Below are positions 16,058 to 25,163 of a stretch of 64,000 nucleotides of DNA, piece after piece (position 1 is the stretch's first letter; every line of letters starts with the position of its first letter). The notes under the pieces were generated by a model that saw only the letters and a program-made list of their open reading frames with translations, ran no database searches and was not told where the DNA came from. Source of the stretch: Loktanella sp. SALINAS62 (GTDB taxonomy: Bacteria; Pseudomonadota; Alphaproteobacteria; Rhodobacterales; Rhodobacteraceae); assembly GCF_018263905.1 (NCBI RefSeq), contig NZ_JAAFZU010000015.1:20890-84889 (forward strand), given 5' to 3'. Made by a program: the position numbers and the translations under genes.

Positions 16058-17326
16058 TCAGGCTTTGCCAAACATGTCTTCGGTGATGGCCTGATACCAG
16101 CCGACCGACTCTTCATACGTTTCTTCACGCACCTCGGCGGTTTCGTTTGTCTGACTGATAAAGCTGTCGATCGCTACGATCTCTGACTCGCCTGCCTCGT
16201 AGCTGGCGCCAACCTTTACGCCGTCGTCGGTATCGATCAACGACCAGCAGGTGTTCGAGAACCGCGCCGGGAACACGGTCGAACCTGTCAGCGCGCCCCC
16301 TACGGCATTGGCGCAGACTTTGGCCTGGCTGTTCGCGGCAAAACCGGATTTTGGCATCGCACCTTGTGCCGCCGCGTCGCCTAGAACGTGGATGTTTTCG
16401 TCCATGCTGGACGACAGGTCCGTCGGGTTCACCGGGGCCCAGTTGCCATCGGTCAGACCTGCGGCCTCTGCGATCTGGCCGGCCTTTTGCGCCGGAATGA
16501 CGTTGCAGACATCGACCTTTTGCACATCACCGTCGATGTCGACCGTCATCTCTTCGGGGTTCACGCTGACGTTGCCGCCGCCGAAATCCGGGCCGATCCG
16601 TTCGATCATGCCGGGATAATGGGTCTGCCAGCCTTCAACGAACAACGCCTGCTTGGAAAACGCTTCCTTGGGGTCAAGGATCAGGATCTTGGCGGTTGGG
16701 TTTTCGGCCTTCAGCTTGTGCGCGATCATCGAGACCCGTTCATACGGACCCGGCGGGCAGCGGTAGGGGTTCGGCGGCGCGATCATGGCGAATGTGCCGC
16801 CTTGCGGCATCGCCTCGATCTGCGCCTTGAGCAGTTCGGTCTGGCTGCCGCCCTTGTAGGCATGCGGCATCGCGTTTTGCGACTCGACCGACCAGCCGGG
16901 AACAGAATCTTCGATAAAATCGATGCCGGGCGAGAGGATCAGCCGATCATACGGCAACGATCCGCCAGAGGCGAGCGAGACAGTCTTTGCATCCCGGTCC
17001 ACGCTGATCACCCAGTCATGGACAACGTTTATCCCGAATTTAGAAGCCAGAGTGCCATAGCTGTGCGCGATGCTTTGCAGATCGCGGAGACCGCCGATGT
17101 ATAGATTCGAGAAGAAGCAGGTGTAATATGTCCGCGACGGCTCGATCAGCGTGACGTCGATCGCACCTTTACTGTCTTTTGCGATATAACGCGCGGCGGT
17201 GGCGCCCCCCGCGCCGCCACCGACCACAACAACGCGCGGTTTGCCTTGTGCGCGGACCATCGGTACAGCCAACCCGCCCGCCGCGGCGATTGATGTGCCC
17301 AGAAACAGGCGCCTGTTCAGTGTCAT
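16058..17326 (-). CDS. soxF: Flavocytochrome c sulfide dehydrogenase flavoprotein subunit (SoxF)
   Basis: 422 residues with a Tat-type N-terminus (MTLNRRLFLGTSIAAAGG). FAD-binding GxGxxG in VVVVGGGAGGATAARYIAK (31-49), redox cysteines in YYTCFFSNLY and NPYRCPPGPYER, second dinucleotide region and HVLGDAAAQG. These fit the FCSD/SoxF family, which oxidises sulfide or supports Sox turnover in the periplasm together with a diheme cytochrome. The preceding gene encodes exactly such a diheme protein. Gene order E-F after CD matches Paracoccus-type clusters. Confidence 0.9.
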   Translation of the reverse strand: MTLNRRLFLGTSIAAAGGLAVPMVRAQGKPRVVVVGGGAGGATAARYIAKDSKGAIDVTLIEPSRTYYTCFFSNLYIGGLRDLQSIAHSYGTLASKFGINVVHDWVISVDRDAKTVSLASGGSLPYDRLILSPGIDFIEDSVPGWSVESQNAMPHAYKGGSQTELLKAQIEAMPQGGTFAMIAPPNPYRCPPGPYERVSMIAHKLKAENPTAKILILDPKEAFSKQALFVEGWQTHYPGMIERIGPDFGGGNVSVNPEEMTVDIDGDVQKVDVCNVIPAQKAGQIAEAAGLTDGNWAPVNPTDLSSSMDENIHVLGDAAAQGAMPKSGFAANSQAKVCANAVGGALTGSTVFPARFSNTCWSLIDTDDGVKVGASYEAGESEIVAIDSFISQTNETAEVREETYEESVGWYQAITEDMFGKA

Positions 17327-17351
17327 GTCTCTCTCCCTTGGTGTGCGTCGG

Positions 17352-18014
17352 TCAATCGACGCTTTCGAAATAAGCGGCCAATGCGGCGATCTCCTCGTTC
17401 GAGAGCCGACCAGCCATCATCGTCATCACCGGGTGGGTGACAGCCCCTTGCTTGTAGGCCTGCATCAAGGTGACGAAAGCGTCGCGCGACAGACCCGAGA
17501 TCGACGGTATCCCATCATCTGTGCCGCGCGCATGGCAGGCGGTGCAGTCACCCGACAGGTATTCGCCGTAGGCCAGATCGCCTTGCAACGCGAGGATTTC
17601 TGGCGCGACGTTGAACGTCGCCTCTGCTGTGGCGTCGTCCGGACCTGTGGCCAAAAAGGCGATCAGCGTTGCGCGATCCTGCGGGTCGGGCATCCCACGA
17701 TATCCCATCGACGTGTGCGGCAGCATGTCCATTGGATTTGTCAAAAAGGCATCAAGCGTGTCTTTGGTCCAGACCATACCCGCCGCGCCAGCCGCGGACA
17801 TCGCCTTGGAATAAGGGTATCCTTCAACACCCGCTGCCAGACGTCCGATCAGATCGTTCAGATGAGGCCCGACAGAGTTTTCTGAATCCGGTCCGATCTG
17901 ATGGCAGGCAATGCATTCACGATAAAGCGCCTGACCGTCCCCACCCTGCGCCCCGACGGGTCCTGCGAGCAAGGTTCCCGTCAAGAGCGTCAGATAGATC
18001 GGTCTACTCGGCAC
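17352..18014 (-). CDS. soxE: Diheme c-type cytochrome SoxE
   Basis: 220 residues from a GTG at 18014 that overlaps the soxD stop by 11 bases. Sec signal (PIYLTLLTGTLLAGPVGA) and two heme c sites: CIACH near residue 34 and CTACH near residue 157, each followed by a class-I cytochrome domain with a Met ligand region (LPHTSMGYRGM; MTMMAGRL). Acts as electron-accepting partner of the SoxF flavoprotein in the periplasm. The order soxD-soxE-soxF and the overlaps make it part of the main sox operon. Confidence 0.87.
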   Translation of the reverse strand: MPSRPIYLTLLTGTLLAGPVGAQGGDGQALYRECIACHQIGPDSENSVGPHLNDLIGRLAAGVEGYPYSKAMSAAGAAGMVWTKDTLDAFLTNPMDMLPHTSMGYRGMPDPQDRATLIAFLATGPDDATAEATFNVAPEILALQGDLAYGEYLSGDCTACHARGTDDGIPSISGLSRDAFVTLMQAYKQGAVTHPVMTMMAGRLSNEEIAALAAYFESVD

Positions 18015-19281
18015 TCGCCTGCTCCAAGTAGATAATGACGGCGTCGATATCCGCAGGATCCTGGATGCCGCGATAGCTCATCTTTGTGCCCGGCATCGCC
18101 TCGCGCGGGTTGGCAAGGAAGGCGGTCAGCGCCTCCATTGTCCAGACGTCACCGGCGTCATGTGCTTCGTCAAAACTGCGCGAATAACGAAAGCCCTCGA
18201 CGCTGCCGATAGGTCGCCCGACAATCGCGTTAAGCTGCGGTCCCGACTTGTTCGCGGCGCCCTCGCCTACGGCGTGACATGCCTTACACGCCCGAAAGAC
18301 GCCCTCGCCTGCCGCGATCAGTGCGGGATCGGCAGCGGCCAGAATGACCTCTTCAGCGCTATCCGGCACAGCGGACTCGGCGACTTGCTCTGGCATGTCG
18401 TCGCTTGCGTCTTCGGTTGCATCGGCCATCTGGGCGTCAGTCACTTCGCCGTCAGAGTATTCGACCTCTGCCGAAGCTTCGGAGACCGCTTCGGTCGCCG
18501 CACCGTCTTCGCTGTCGGGTGTTACATCCAGAACGGCGGCGCGCATGGTGATCTCGACGCTGTCCTTGCAACGTTCCATGCAGACCTCGCCGGAAAAGGC
18601 GACCAGTTCCGTGTCGGCCCGGTCATCGGGGAAGAATCCGTCGGCGTTCGGCATTTCGACATCTAGGAATGTCTCGTTCGACAACTCGAAGTCGTCTTCG
18701 ACGATATTGTTGAGATATAGCAGATACGCGGTGATCGCATAGATCTCGTCAGGTTCCAGCGACTGTGCGTTACCAAAGGGCATGGCGCGGTTGATGTAGT
18801 CGTAAACCGTTGAAAGATAGGGCCAGTAGGACCCGATGGTTTTGACGGGGTCTTGCCGTTCCAGCGTGTCCCAACCACCGGCAAGCACGGGCCAACGGCC
18901 CACAGCCTCTCCAAAGTCGCCGTGACACATGGCGCAATTTTCGACATAGACCTCTTCACCGGTCCAGACATCGCCGGACCCTGCGGGCAAACCTTGACCA
19001 TCCGGACGAATGTCGATGTCCCATGCGGCGACTTCGACCTCCAGCGCGGGACGACCCAGGCCAAAACCAGCGCTTTCCGCAGGCTCAGAGGCCACCAAAC
19101 CATGCGCGCTTTCCTGTACCGTTTCGGTGCCGACTTGCGCATGCGCGGCGTCGATGGCGAAGGTCTCGCGCACCGGGGCGGGCATGTCGACGACAAGCTG
19201 GTCGGCCAGCACGTATGCCATGGTTAACATACCCGCGGTCCCGCCCAGCGCGGGTGCCAAAATCTTAAGATATTTCAACAT
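18004..19281 (-). CDS. soxD: Sulfane dehydrogenase heme subunit SoxD
   Basis: 425 residues. The ATG at 19281 gives MLKYLKILAPALGGTAGML, a membrane-anchor or signal region; it overlaps the soxC end by 17 bases. Two c-type heme sites: CAMCH (116-120) and CKACH (332-336). Between the two cytochrome domains is an acidic, Ala/Ser-rich linker of about 60 residues (252-315; SEDGAATEAVSEASAEVE as an example), longer than a simple hinge. SoxD accepts electrons from the SoxC molybdenum site during oxidation of the sulfane sulfur on SoxY. Assignment is supported by both neighbours. Confidence 0.9.
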   Translation of the reverse strand: MLKYLKILAPALGGTAGMLTMAYVLADQLVVDMPAPVRETFAIDAAHAQVGTETVQESAHGLVASEPAESAGFGLGRPALEVEVAAWDIDIRPDGQGLPAGSGDVWTGEEVYVENCAMCHGDFGEAVGRWPVLAGGWDTLERQDPVKTIGSYWPYLSTVYDYINRAMPFGNAQSLEPDEIYAITAYLLYLNNIVEDDFELSNETFLDVEMPNADGFFPDDRADTELVAFSGEVCMERCKDSVEITMRAAVLDVTPDSEDGAATEAVSEASAEVEYSDGEVTDAQMADATEDASDDMPEQVAESAVPDSAEEVILAAADPALIAAGEGVFRACKACHAVGEGAANKSGPQLNAIVGRPIGSVEGFRYSRSFDEAHDAGDVWTMEALTAFLANPREAMPGTKMSYRGIQDPADIDAVIIYLEQASAE

Positions 19282-20536
19282 TTTCCGCCGTCCCTTCTTC
19301 GGTAACATACCAGGTCTGGATGCCGTTATTGTGGTAGATCGAGTTTTCGCCGCGCACCTTGCGCAGCATATTCTTGGTTGGCTGGACGTAGCCGGTGCTA
19401 TCGTGCGCGCGGCTTTGCAGCAGCAGCGGTGAGCCATCCCAATCGAATTCATAGTAGAAACGGTGCATCGACTTATCCATCGAGGGGCCTGACATGCGGG
19501 CTTGATGCCACGTCATGCCGCCATCGATGGTAACGTCCACACGCGGAATACTGCCGCGACCGGACCATGCCACACCGGTTAGAACCGTCGATCCCGGACC
19601 GTGCGTGATCGGGGCCTGCGGGCTGGGGTTCGTGATGACCGACTTGGCGTCCATCTCCCAGGTGAACCTGCGGGCCTGACCGTTTTCCAACAGGTCGGTG
19701 TATTTGCTGGTCTCTTCGCGGTGATGCCAGGGCTGGTCGCCGACCTCGATCCGGCGCAGCCATTTGACCCACATGTTACCTTCCCAACCGGGCACGACCA
19801 GGCGCACGGGATAGCCCTGTTCGGGACGCAGCGCCTCGCCATTCATCTTGAACGCCACCAGGCAATCATCCATTGCCTTTTCCATCGGGATCGAGCGGGT
19901 CATCCCTGACGCATCGGCCCCTTCCGGCAGGATCCATTTGCCCGACGTCTTCACCCCGGCCTCTGCGAGGATCAGGCGAAGCGGCACCCCCGTATACATC
20001 ACGTTGTGAATCATGCCGTGCGTGTATTGGCAGCCATTCAGTTGGGCGCCCGCCCATTCCATGCCAGAGTTCGCAGCGCATTCTAGAAAATAGACGTGGT
20101 TCTCGCGCGGGAAACGCATCAGGTCTTCCATCGTGAATACGACCGGGTTGTCGACCAATCCATTGATCATCAGGCGATGTTCAGCGGGGTCGACCTCTGC
20201 GATACCAGCGTGGTGGCGTTCAAAGCACAACCCGTTTGGCGTGATGATCCCATCAAGCTCGTGCAGCGGGGTGAAATTGACAGATGACACCGGATCAGCC
20301 GTCAACCACGGCACGTCGCGGCGGACCACGTCGGATTCGAATTTCGACGGCATGCCATAGGGACGCGCATCGACTCCGTCGCCAAGATACTGGTTCCATG
20401 GCTGTTTGTTGACGATGGCCGGATCGGCGTCTTGTGCAAACGCGCGGCTTCCGGCGGCTGCAGCCAATGGGGCGGCTGCGGCGGCTTTCAGAAAATTGCG
20501 GCGACTGGGTTTGGCGCCTTTGACTTGAATGACCAT
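19265..20536 (-). CDS. soxC: Sulfane dehydrogenase molybdenum subunit SoxC
   Basis: 423 residues of the sulfite-oxidase superfamily with a Tat signal (PSRRNFLKAAAAAPLAAAAG). Molybdopterin region: YGMPSKFESDVVRR, FTPLHELDGIITPNGLCFERHHAG, and the Mo-ligating Cys in YFLECAANSGMEW. The C-terminal dimerisation part contains VAWSGRGSIPRVDVTIDGG. Together with SoxD it removes six electrons from the SoxY-bound sulfane. Presence of soxCD means thiosulfate can be oxidised fully to sulfate without sulfur globules. Confidence 0.95.
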   Translation of the reverse strand: MVIQVKGAKPSRRNFLKAAAAAPLAAAAGSRAFAQDADPAIVNKQPWNQYLGDGVDARPYGMPSKFESDVVRRDVPWLTADPVSSVNFTPLHELDGIITPNGLCFERHHAGIAEVDPAEHRLMINGLVDNPVVFTMEDLMRFPRENHVYFLECAANSGMEWAGAQLNGCQYTHGMIHNVMYTGVPLRLILAEAGVKTSGKWILPEGADASGMTRSIPMEKAMDDCLVAFKMNGEALRPEQGYPVRLVVPGWEGNMWVKWLRRIEVGDQPWHHREETSKYTDLLENGQARRFTWEMDAKSVITNPSPQAPITHGPGSTVLTGVAWSGRGSIPRVDVTIDGGMTWHQARMSGPSMDKSMHRFYYEFDWDGSPLLLQSRAHDSTGYVQPTKNMLRKVRGENSIYHNNGIQTWYVTEEGTAENVEIS

Positions 20537-20545
20537 TCTGCCCTC

Positions 20546-22240
20546 CTATCCGGCAACGACGGCGATTGTGGTGTTTTCGGGCACGGAAACGGTGCCCTGA
20601 TTGCGAATGTACGCCTCGACCACATCCCAGATGGGCGGCCCTTCGGTGCCTTCGTTGACGCTGGCCCAGCCCGACACGACGTAGGACTTGTCCGCCGCAA
20701 TCGCCTCTCCCGTCTTCAGCAAGGTCATGTCGGTGATCCGGCTGCCCTGCGGTTGGCTGATATCGATCCGGTAGCCCATGCCACCAACGCGGACCATGTC
20801 GCCGCCCTGCTGATAATAGGGATCGGGGTTGAACAGGTTGTCGGCCACGTCTTCAAGGATGAGATGCAGCATCTCGCCTGTCATTTCAGACCGGTAGGCA
20901 TTGGGATAGCTCATCGCGGTGGCGTTAAAGACATCCTCTCGCGTGATGTCCTGACCGGGCATGACACTGGCCCCCCAGCGAAAACCAGGTGACAGGGCGA
21001 TATCGGCTTCGCGCTCTTGAAGCAGCGCCTTGCAAATCAGATCGTCCCAGGTACCGTTGAAATTGCCGCGGCGGTAAAGCATGTCCTCCGTCTGGCCCAG
21101 CACCTCTGCCATTTCGTCTTTGAACGGCGCGCGAGTGTCCTCGACAAGAGCAGCCATTTCGGGGTCGGGCGCGATCACATCGGAAAAGATAGGGATCAGG
21201 CGGTGTTCGATCCCCTGCATCCCGCCGTCGCGGATATCCAGATCGACGCGGCTGACGAACTTGCCGTGCGACCCGCTGGCGATCAAAAACGTGTCGCCTA
21301 CCTGAACTGGCTCGGGGATGGCGTCATGCGTGTGACCCGTCAGGATCACATCGATCCCGGTGACATTCTGCGCGACCTTTCGGTCGACGTCGAAACCGTT
21401 GTGCGACAGCAGGACCACGCATTCGGCCCCAGCCGCACGTGCATCGTTCACGACCTGCTGGATACGTTCTTGGCGCACGCCGAATGACAGATCCGGGAAC
21501 ATGTGGCTGGGATTCGCGATGGGCAGATATGGGAACGCCTGACCGATCACAGCGACCTTTGTGCCGCCGCGTTCGAACATCTGCGTGCTTTCGTATGCAG
21601 GTTCGTCCCACGTGGCATCAAAAATATTGGCGCCGAGGAAGGGGAAATTCAGCTCGTTCTCGACGATCTCTGTCACACGGTCGATGCCCAGCGTAAATTC
21701 CCAGTGCGATGTCATCGCATCCGTGCCCAGCGCGTTGAACAGGCGCACCATGTCGGCACCGTTTGTGCGCAGCGCTGGCAGCGGCCCCTGCCAAGTGTCG
21801 CCACCGTCCAGCACGATGGCGTCCTCGCGGTCACCCTTGATGTGTTTTACCACCGTCGCGATCCGGTCCAGCCCACAAATTTTGCCATAGGTCTGGCCCA
21901 ATGCGACGACATCATCGTAGGTCAGCGCATAGTCCAGCGCGCTGCCTTGCGCGATCCCGAACATGTCGCGGAATGCCGCACCGGACACATGGGGCGGTTT
22001 ACCCTGCGCGTCACCGACGCCAAGATTAATTTCCGGTTCACGAAACCAGATCGGCTGCGTTTGCGCATGGATATCGGTAATGTGGATCAACGTCACATTG
22101 CCCGTTGTCGGCTGGTCCAGCAAATCTGACTGGCTCAGTCGCTGCTGGGCCGCCAGCCGTCCCCAGTTGCCGAAACCACTGGCACCTACGAGGGCCGCAG
22201 CAGACAGGCTGGCCTGCAGGAAATGGCGTTTAGAGATCAT
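20546..22240 (-). CDS. soxB: Thiosulfohydrolase SoxB
   Basis: 564 residues, 5'-nucleotidase-type metallophosphoesterase fold with two manganese ions. Visible motifs: VTLIHITDIHAQTQPIWFREPE, VLDGGDTWQGP, LLSHNGFDVDRK, and VILTGHTHDAIPEP. The N-terminus MISKRHFLQASLSAAALVG has KR in place of the twin arginine, a common SoxB variant. It hydrolyses the sulfonate from SoxY-cysteine-S-sulfonate as sulfate. The gene has its own upstream region with a SoxR-type box and is separated from soxA by a terminator. Confidence 0.95.
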   Translation of the reverse strand: MISKRHFLQASLSAAALVGASGFGNWGRLAAQQRLSQSDLLDQPTTGNVTLIHITDIHAQTQPIWFREPEINLGVGDAQGKPPHVSGAAFRDMFGIAQGSALDYALTYDDVVALGQTYGKICGLDRIATVVKHIKGDREDAIVLDGGDTWQGPLPALRTNGADMVRLFNALGTDAMTSHWEFTLGIDRVTEIVENELNFPFLGANIFDATWDEPAYESTQMFERGGTKVAVIGQAFPYLPIANPSHMFPDLSFGVRQERIQQVVNDARAAGAECVVLLSHNGFDVDRKVAQNVTGIDVILTGHTHDAIPEPVQVGDTFLIASGSHGKFVSRVDLDIRDGGMQGIEHRLIPIFSDVIAPDPEMAALVEDTRAPFKDEMAEVLGQTEDMLYRRGNFNGTWDDLICKALLQEREADIALSPGFRWGASVMPGQDITREDVFNATAMSYPNAYRSEMTGEMLHLILEDVADNLFNPDPYYQQGGDMVRVGGMGYRIDISQPQGSRITDMTLLKTGEAIAADKSYVVSGWASVNEGTEGPPIWDVVEAYIRNQGTVSVPENTTIAVVAG

Positions 22241-22253
22241 CCGACCCTCATAT

Positions 22254-22269
22254 ATTCAATAATATGCAT
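22254..22269 (-). promoter_or_regulatory. SoxR/SqrR-type box upstream of soxB
   Basis: ATTC (22254-22257), eight AT-rich bases, then GCAT (22266-22269): 7 of 8 defined bases of the ATTC-N8-GAAT site known for the homologous repressor SqrR. It lies 14 bases above the soxB start and below the soxA terminator, so soxB and the genes after it should have a separate repressed promoter. Confidence 0.55.
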
Positions 22270-22282
22270 ATTAATTCCGACG

Positions 22283-22314
22283 AAAAAGCCCGCCCTGCGC
22301 AGTGCAAGGCGGGC
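22283..22314 (-). terminator. Rho-independent terminator after soxA
   Basis: Read on the minus strand, GCCCGCC (22308-22314) and GGCGGGC (22288-22294) form the stem, extended by TTGC/GCAG pairs, and five T follow (complement of AAAAA at 22283-22287). This ends the soxXYZA message. Confidence 0.8.
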
Positions 22315-22322
22315 CTTTTGGT

Positions 22323-23159
22323 TCAGTTTCTGACCGACGGACCTTCGACGCCCAGACCGTTGCCACGTGACGCCACGTAGAGTTCCAGCGCCACGAATTC
22401 GGGGCTGCCCGCACTGAATGTTTCTGCGCGGGTGTCGCGCACGCATCCCTTGAAACGGGCATGGACCGTGTTGAGTTTCGCGTTCTTCAGACGATAGGTC
22501 GGAAAACCGTTGATCTGGCCTTGGCTCAGGTGGTCGGCACGGATGTTGTTGCCGTAATTGTCCTCGTGGCAATTGGCGCAGGACAGTTCGAGCTGGCCAG
22601 TACGGGTGTAATAAAGTTCTTCACCAAGGGCCCATGCGTCTGCAACCGGGCCATCCGTCGCAACGTTGATCGGCAAACCGCGAGACACAGACGCAAGAAG
22701 TGCCTCCATGTTGGCCATGTCCCCAGATGTGTAACCCCAAGGCTCGGCCTCCATCCGGGTTTCACGGCAATCGTTGACCTGCATGGCCAGCGTGCGCACC
22801 TCTCCGGCCTCTTCGTTCCACTTCGGATAGACGGGACGGACGCCCGCCATCTTTTCTGGATCGCCATGGCAGGACTGGCAGGATTCACCTGCATTGCCTT
22901 CGACCGTGGACCAGGTTTCAATCGCATCGTCGACAAAGATCATGCCCGGATTGTCAAAGTCGTCCATTTGCAAAGCCTGTGTTTCGTCTGACCGGAAGAC
23001 CCAGCCAGATAGAACCTCGGACATCGGAACGTGATCCGGCGCAGGTGCGCGGACGGTGATCTCCAGATCGCCGTTAACGACCAGATCGGCCTCCTCGTCG
23101 GCCCATGCGGGTGTCATAGCAACTGCCCCGATTAAAGCTGCAAAAGCGTAGGTTTTCAT
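22323..23159 (-). CDS. soxA: Diheme c-type cytochrome SoxA
   Basis: 278 residues with Sec signal (MKTYAFAALIGAVAMTPAWA). Two heme motifs, CQSCH (94-98) and CANCH (194-198), identify the diheme SoxA type. Cys131 (DCRETRMEAEPW) and Cys239 (FKGCVRDTRAE) match the additional conserved cysteines, the latter being the family's modified heme ligand and active-site residue. With SoxX it attaches thiosulfate to the SoxY carrier cysteine. Followed by a strong terminator, so it ends the XYZA unit. Confidence 0.95.
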   Translation of the reverse strand: MKTYAFAALIGAVAMTPAWADEEADLVVNGDLEITVRAPAPDHVPMSEVLSGWVFRSDETQALQMDDFDNPGMIFVDDAIETWSTVEGNAGESCQSCHGDPEKMAGVRPVYPKWNEEAGEVRTLAMQVNDCRETRMEAEPWGYTSGDMANMEALLASVSRGLPINVATDGPVADAWALGEELYYTRTGQLELSCANCHEDNYGNNIRADHLSQGQINGFPTYRLKNAKLNTVHARFKGCVRDTRAETFSAGSPEFVALELYVASRGNGLGVEGPSVRN

Positions 23160-23201
23160 GCGGTTGTCCCTCCCGTGACACCCATGCGCCGGACCATCGG
23201 G

Positions 23202-23531
23202 TCAGGCGACAGTGATTTCCTTCGATTCTTCGTAGACGGAGCCGTCATCGTCGTACCAGGTGAAGTTGAAAGTCCCGCTTTCGGGCACGAACGCCTGGAA
23301 TTCAAAGAACGGGTTGGTCGAGATCGCAGGGGCGAGTGCCACGTCGATGACGTTCTCTCCGTTGAAATCGACCACGAAGCGGTTGATAATCGCGCGCGGG
23401 ATGACGTTGCCGTCGGAATCTTTGCGCTGACCGCTTTCCATCAGATGACTGATGAGGGTCTTGATGGTGATCGCCTCGCCGGCGGAGGCCTCGGAGGGCA
23501 CGCGGACGCGCGGTGTTACATTTTCTGCCAT
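23202..23531 (-). CDS. soxZ: Sulfur carrier complex subunit SoxZ
   Basis: 109 residues, the usual SoxZ length, without a signal peptide. Family features: PRVRVPSEASAGEAITIKTLISHLMESG, NRFVVDFNGENV and FTWYDDDGSVYEES. It is an immunoglobulin-like beta sandwich exported as a complex with Tat-dependent SoxY. Lies between soxY and soxA with short spacers. Confidence 0.95.
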   Translation of the reverse strand: MAENVTPRVRVPSEASAGEAITIKTLISHLMESGQRKDSDGNVIPRAIINRFVVDFNGENVIDVALAPAISTNPFFEFQAFVPESGTFNFTWYDDDGSVYEESKEITVA

Positions 23532-23554
23532 TTTTCTCTTCCTCTATCCCTGCC

Positions 23555-23971
23555 TCAGCCGCCGCAGCCGCCGATGGTGACTTTCACTTCCTGACGCACT
23601 TCGGCAAAGCTGCCGTCGGCCATTTTTGCCACGGCGACCACATGCTGCGTGCCCGCCAGACGAATCCGGGTAGATGCCATCTGGGCCGCGGCGAGCGGAC
23701 CGAACAAAAAGGTTGCGACATCAGGCGTCGGGTTACCGGCCGCATAGACACGAATTTCCGTCGCACCCGGCGCCGATACCTCGATCGGGACGGTGTTGCC
23801 GTTTTCGGCGATTTCCGGGGCAGTCAGCGTGATGCCATTGGCACCCGGCGCAGCACCGCCGGTAAAGTCCGCAATCGCCGCGTCGGCGGCTGCGGTGGCA
23901 CGCATCGGCAGGACCGCCACGAATGCGGTACCCATGGCGGCCAAGATAGTGGCTCGTCTCGTCAGTTTCAT
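23555..23971 (-). CDS. soxY: Sulfur carrier protein SoxY
   Basis: 138 residues. Tat-type start (MKLTRRATILAAMGTAFVA) and the C-terminal VTIGGCGG, whose cysteine carries the sulfur intermediates on the flexible GGCGG arm. Central part GAAPGANGITLTAPEIAENGNTVPIEV (in two pieces) is typical. Central substrate carrier of the pathway; SoxXA, SoxB and SoxCD act in turn on its cysteine. Confidence 0.95.
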   Translation of the reverse strand: MKLTRRATILAAMGTAFVAVLPMRATAAADAAIADFTGGAAPGANGITLTAPEIAENGNTVPIEVSAPGATEIRVYAAGNPTPDVATFLFGPLAAAQMASTRIRLAGTQHVVAVAKMADGSFAEVRQEVKVTIGGCGG

Positions 23972-24006
23972 GTCTCTCTCCCTCGCGGACTGGCTATGGG
24001 CCGCGT

Positions 24007-24492
24007 TCAGTTGGATTCGTTCAGTGTCATCAGATAGGCCACGACGTCCTCGACCTCTTGCGCGGTCAGGATCGGGGCCAGCGGTTCTTGGGCCGCCTTG
24101 CCGGTGTAATCATCGCCCGGACGAATGTAGCCTTCAGTCTTGTAGAATGCCGGCATCATCGTGCCCGGAAAGGCCATTTTCGCGTTGGCGACGATCCCGC
24201 GCAGATCGCTTTCCGTCCAGCGGTCCGCAACACCGTCCAGCGACGGGCCGACCTCGCCGTGGAATGGAAATTCTTCCAGCGCGGTGACCTGATGGCAGGC
24301 GATACAATTGCCCTTGCCCCTGTTTGTCATCACGACCATGCCGTTCGCATTGTCCCCTGGCGCGCCGGTCAAGGACATCTCGACCTCGCCGTATTCGCCA
24401 TAGGCAACGGCGGTCGGCGCAACAGTTTCGGCCCAAGCGCCTGTCGCAAGACATCCCGCAATCACAGCCGCAAATTCGGTTGAATAACTCAT
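24007..24492 (-). CDS. soxX: Monoheme c-type cytochrome SoxX
   Basis: 161 residues from the ATG at 24492, chosen because GGGAGGTGCC precedes it and because it begins the signal peptide (MSYSTEFAAVIAGCLATGAWA). Heme site CIACH in GKGNCIACHQVTALEEFPF, with FPGTMMPAFYKTEGY providing the Met ligand region. Forms the SoxXA thiosulfate-binding cytochrome. It is the first gene of the XYZA unit and has a SoxR-type box upstream. Confidence 0.93.
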   Translation of the reverse strand: MSYSTEFAAVIAGCLATGAWAETVAPTAVAYGEYGEVEMSLTGAPGDNANGMVVMTNRGKGNCIACHQVTALEEFPFHGEVGPSLDGVADRWTESDLRGIVANAKMAFPGTMMPAFYKTEGYIRPGDDYTGKAAQEPLAPILTAQEVEDVVAYLMTLNESN

Positions 24493-24562
24493 GGCACCTC
24501 CCAACGCCGCCTGCTCCCTTGTGCATACCGTAGCGCACAAAGGTCGCAGATCGCAACTACAT

Positions 24563-24578
24563 ATTCATATTATTGATT
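24563..24578 (-). promoter_or_regulatory. SoxR/SqrR-type box upstream of soxX
   Basis: ATTC (24563-24566), eight AT-rich bases and GATT (24575-24578), 7 of 8 matches to ATTC-N8-GAAT. It lies in the soxW-soxX spacer, one of the two regions reported to bind SoxR in Pseudaminobacter. Confidence 0.6.
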
Positions 24579-24596
24579 ACGTTGCAGCGCAGCATT

Positions 24597-25148
24597 TCAG
24601 TTCGCAAGGCGAGCCGCATTAAAATCACGAAGGCTGACGCCCTCCATCGCGGCATCACTTTGCGCCCACACCAGCAGGCCAAGCATATCGTCGACTTCAA
24701 GTGCCCCGGGTATGACCGTCAAAGCGGCCAGTGGTGCTGGCACGGCTGGCGTTTCTGCGCCTGCAAACACCATGATTGTGGGCGTAAATCGATATCCCCA
24801 TTCCCTAACCATGTCAGCTGCGGTTCTGGTCACACCATCGAAATCGGTCACTTCGGTCGCACCGAACATGTCGATTTGAACGGCAAAGTAGTCGTCCATC
24901 AGAATCGCATTCACCTTTGGGTCGGTGAACACCTGCTCGTGCATCCGCTTACAGTAGATGCAGCCACGCTGCTCGATGAGCACGATAAGGTTGCGACCGT
25001 CGGCGCGCGCTTCTGCGAAATCTTCGGCCAGATCCTTGAAGGTCATGCGCAGGAATGGCGCATCGTGCAGACCATCATCGCCGACCTCGGCCAGGACTGG
25101 CGCGGCAGTGGCGATCAGTGCCACCAAAAGCGTAAGAATACGTCGCAT
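24597..25148 (-). CDS. soxW: Periplasmic thioredoxin SoxW
   Basis: 183 residues with a Sec signal (MRRILTLLVALIATAAPVLA). Thioredoxin-like fold with redox motif CIYC in IEQRGCIYCKRMHEQVF, then FTPTIMVFAG giving the cis-Pro region. SoxW receives electrons from the membrane protein SoxV, encoded just upstream, and keeps SoxY reduced and active. Located between soxV and soxX as in other sox clusters. Confidence 0.9.
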   Translation of the reverse strand: MRRILTLLVALIATAAPVLAEVGDDGLHDAPFLRMTFKDLAEDFAEARADGRNLIVLIEQRGCIYCKRMHEQVFTDPKVNAILMDDYFAVQIDMFGATEVTDFDGVTRTAADMVREWGYRFTPTIMVFAGAETPAVPAPLAALTVIPGALEVDDMLGLLVWAQSDAAMEGVSLRDFNAARLAN

Positions 25149-25163
25149 GATTGTCTCCTTTGG

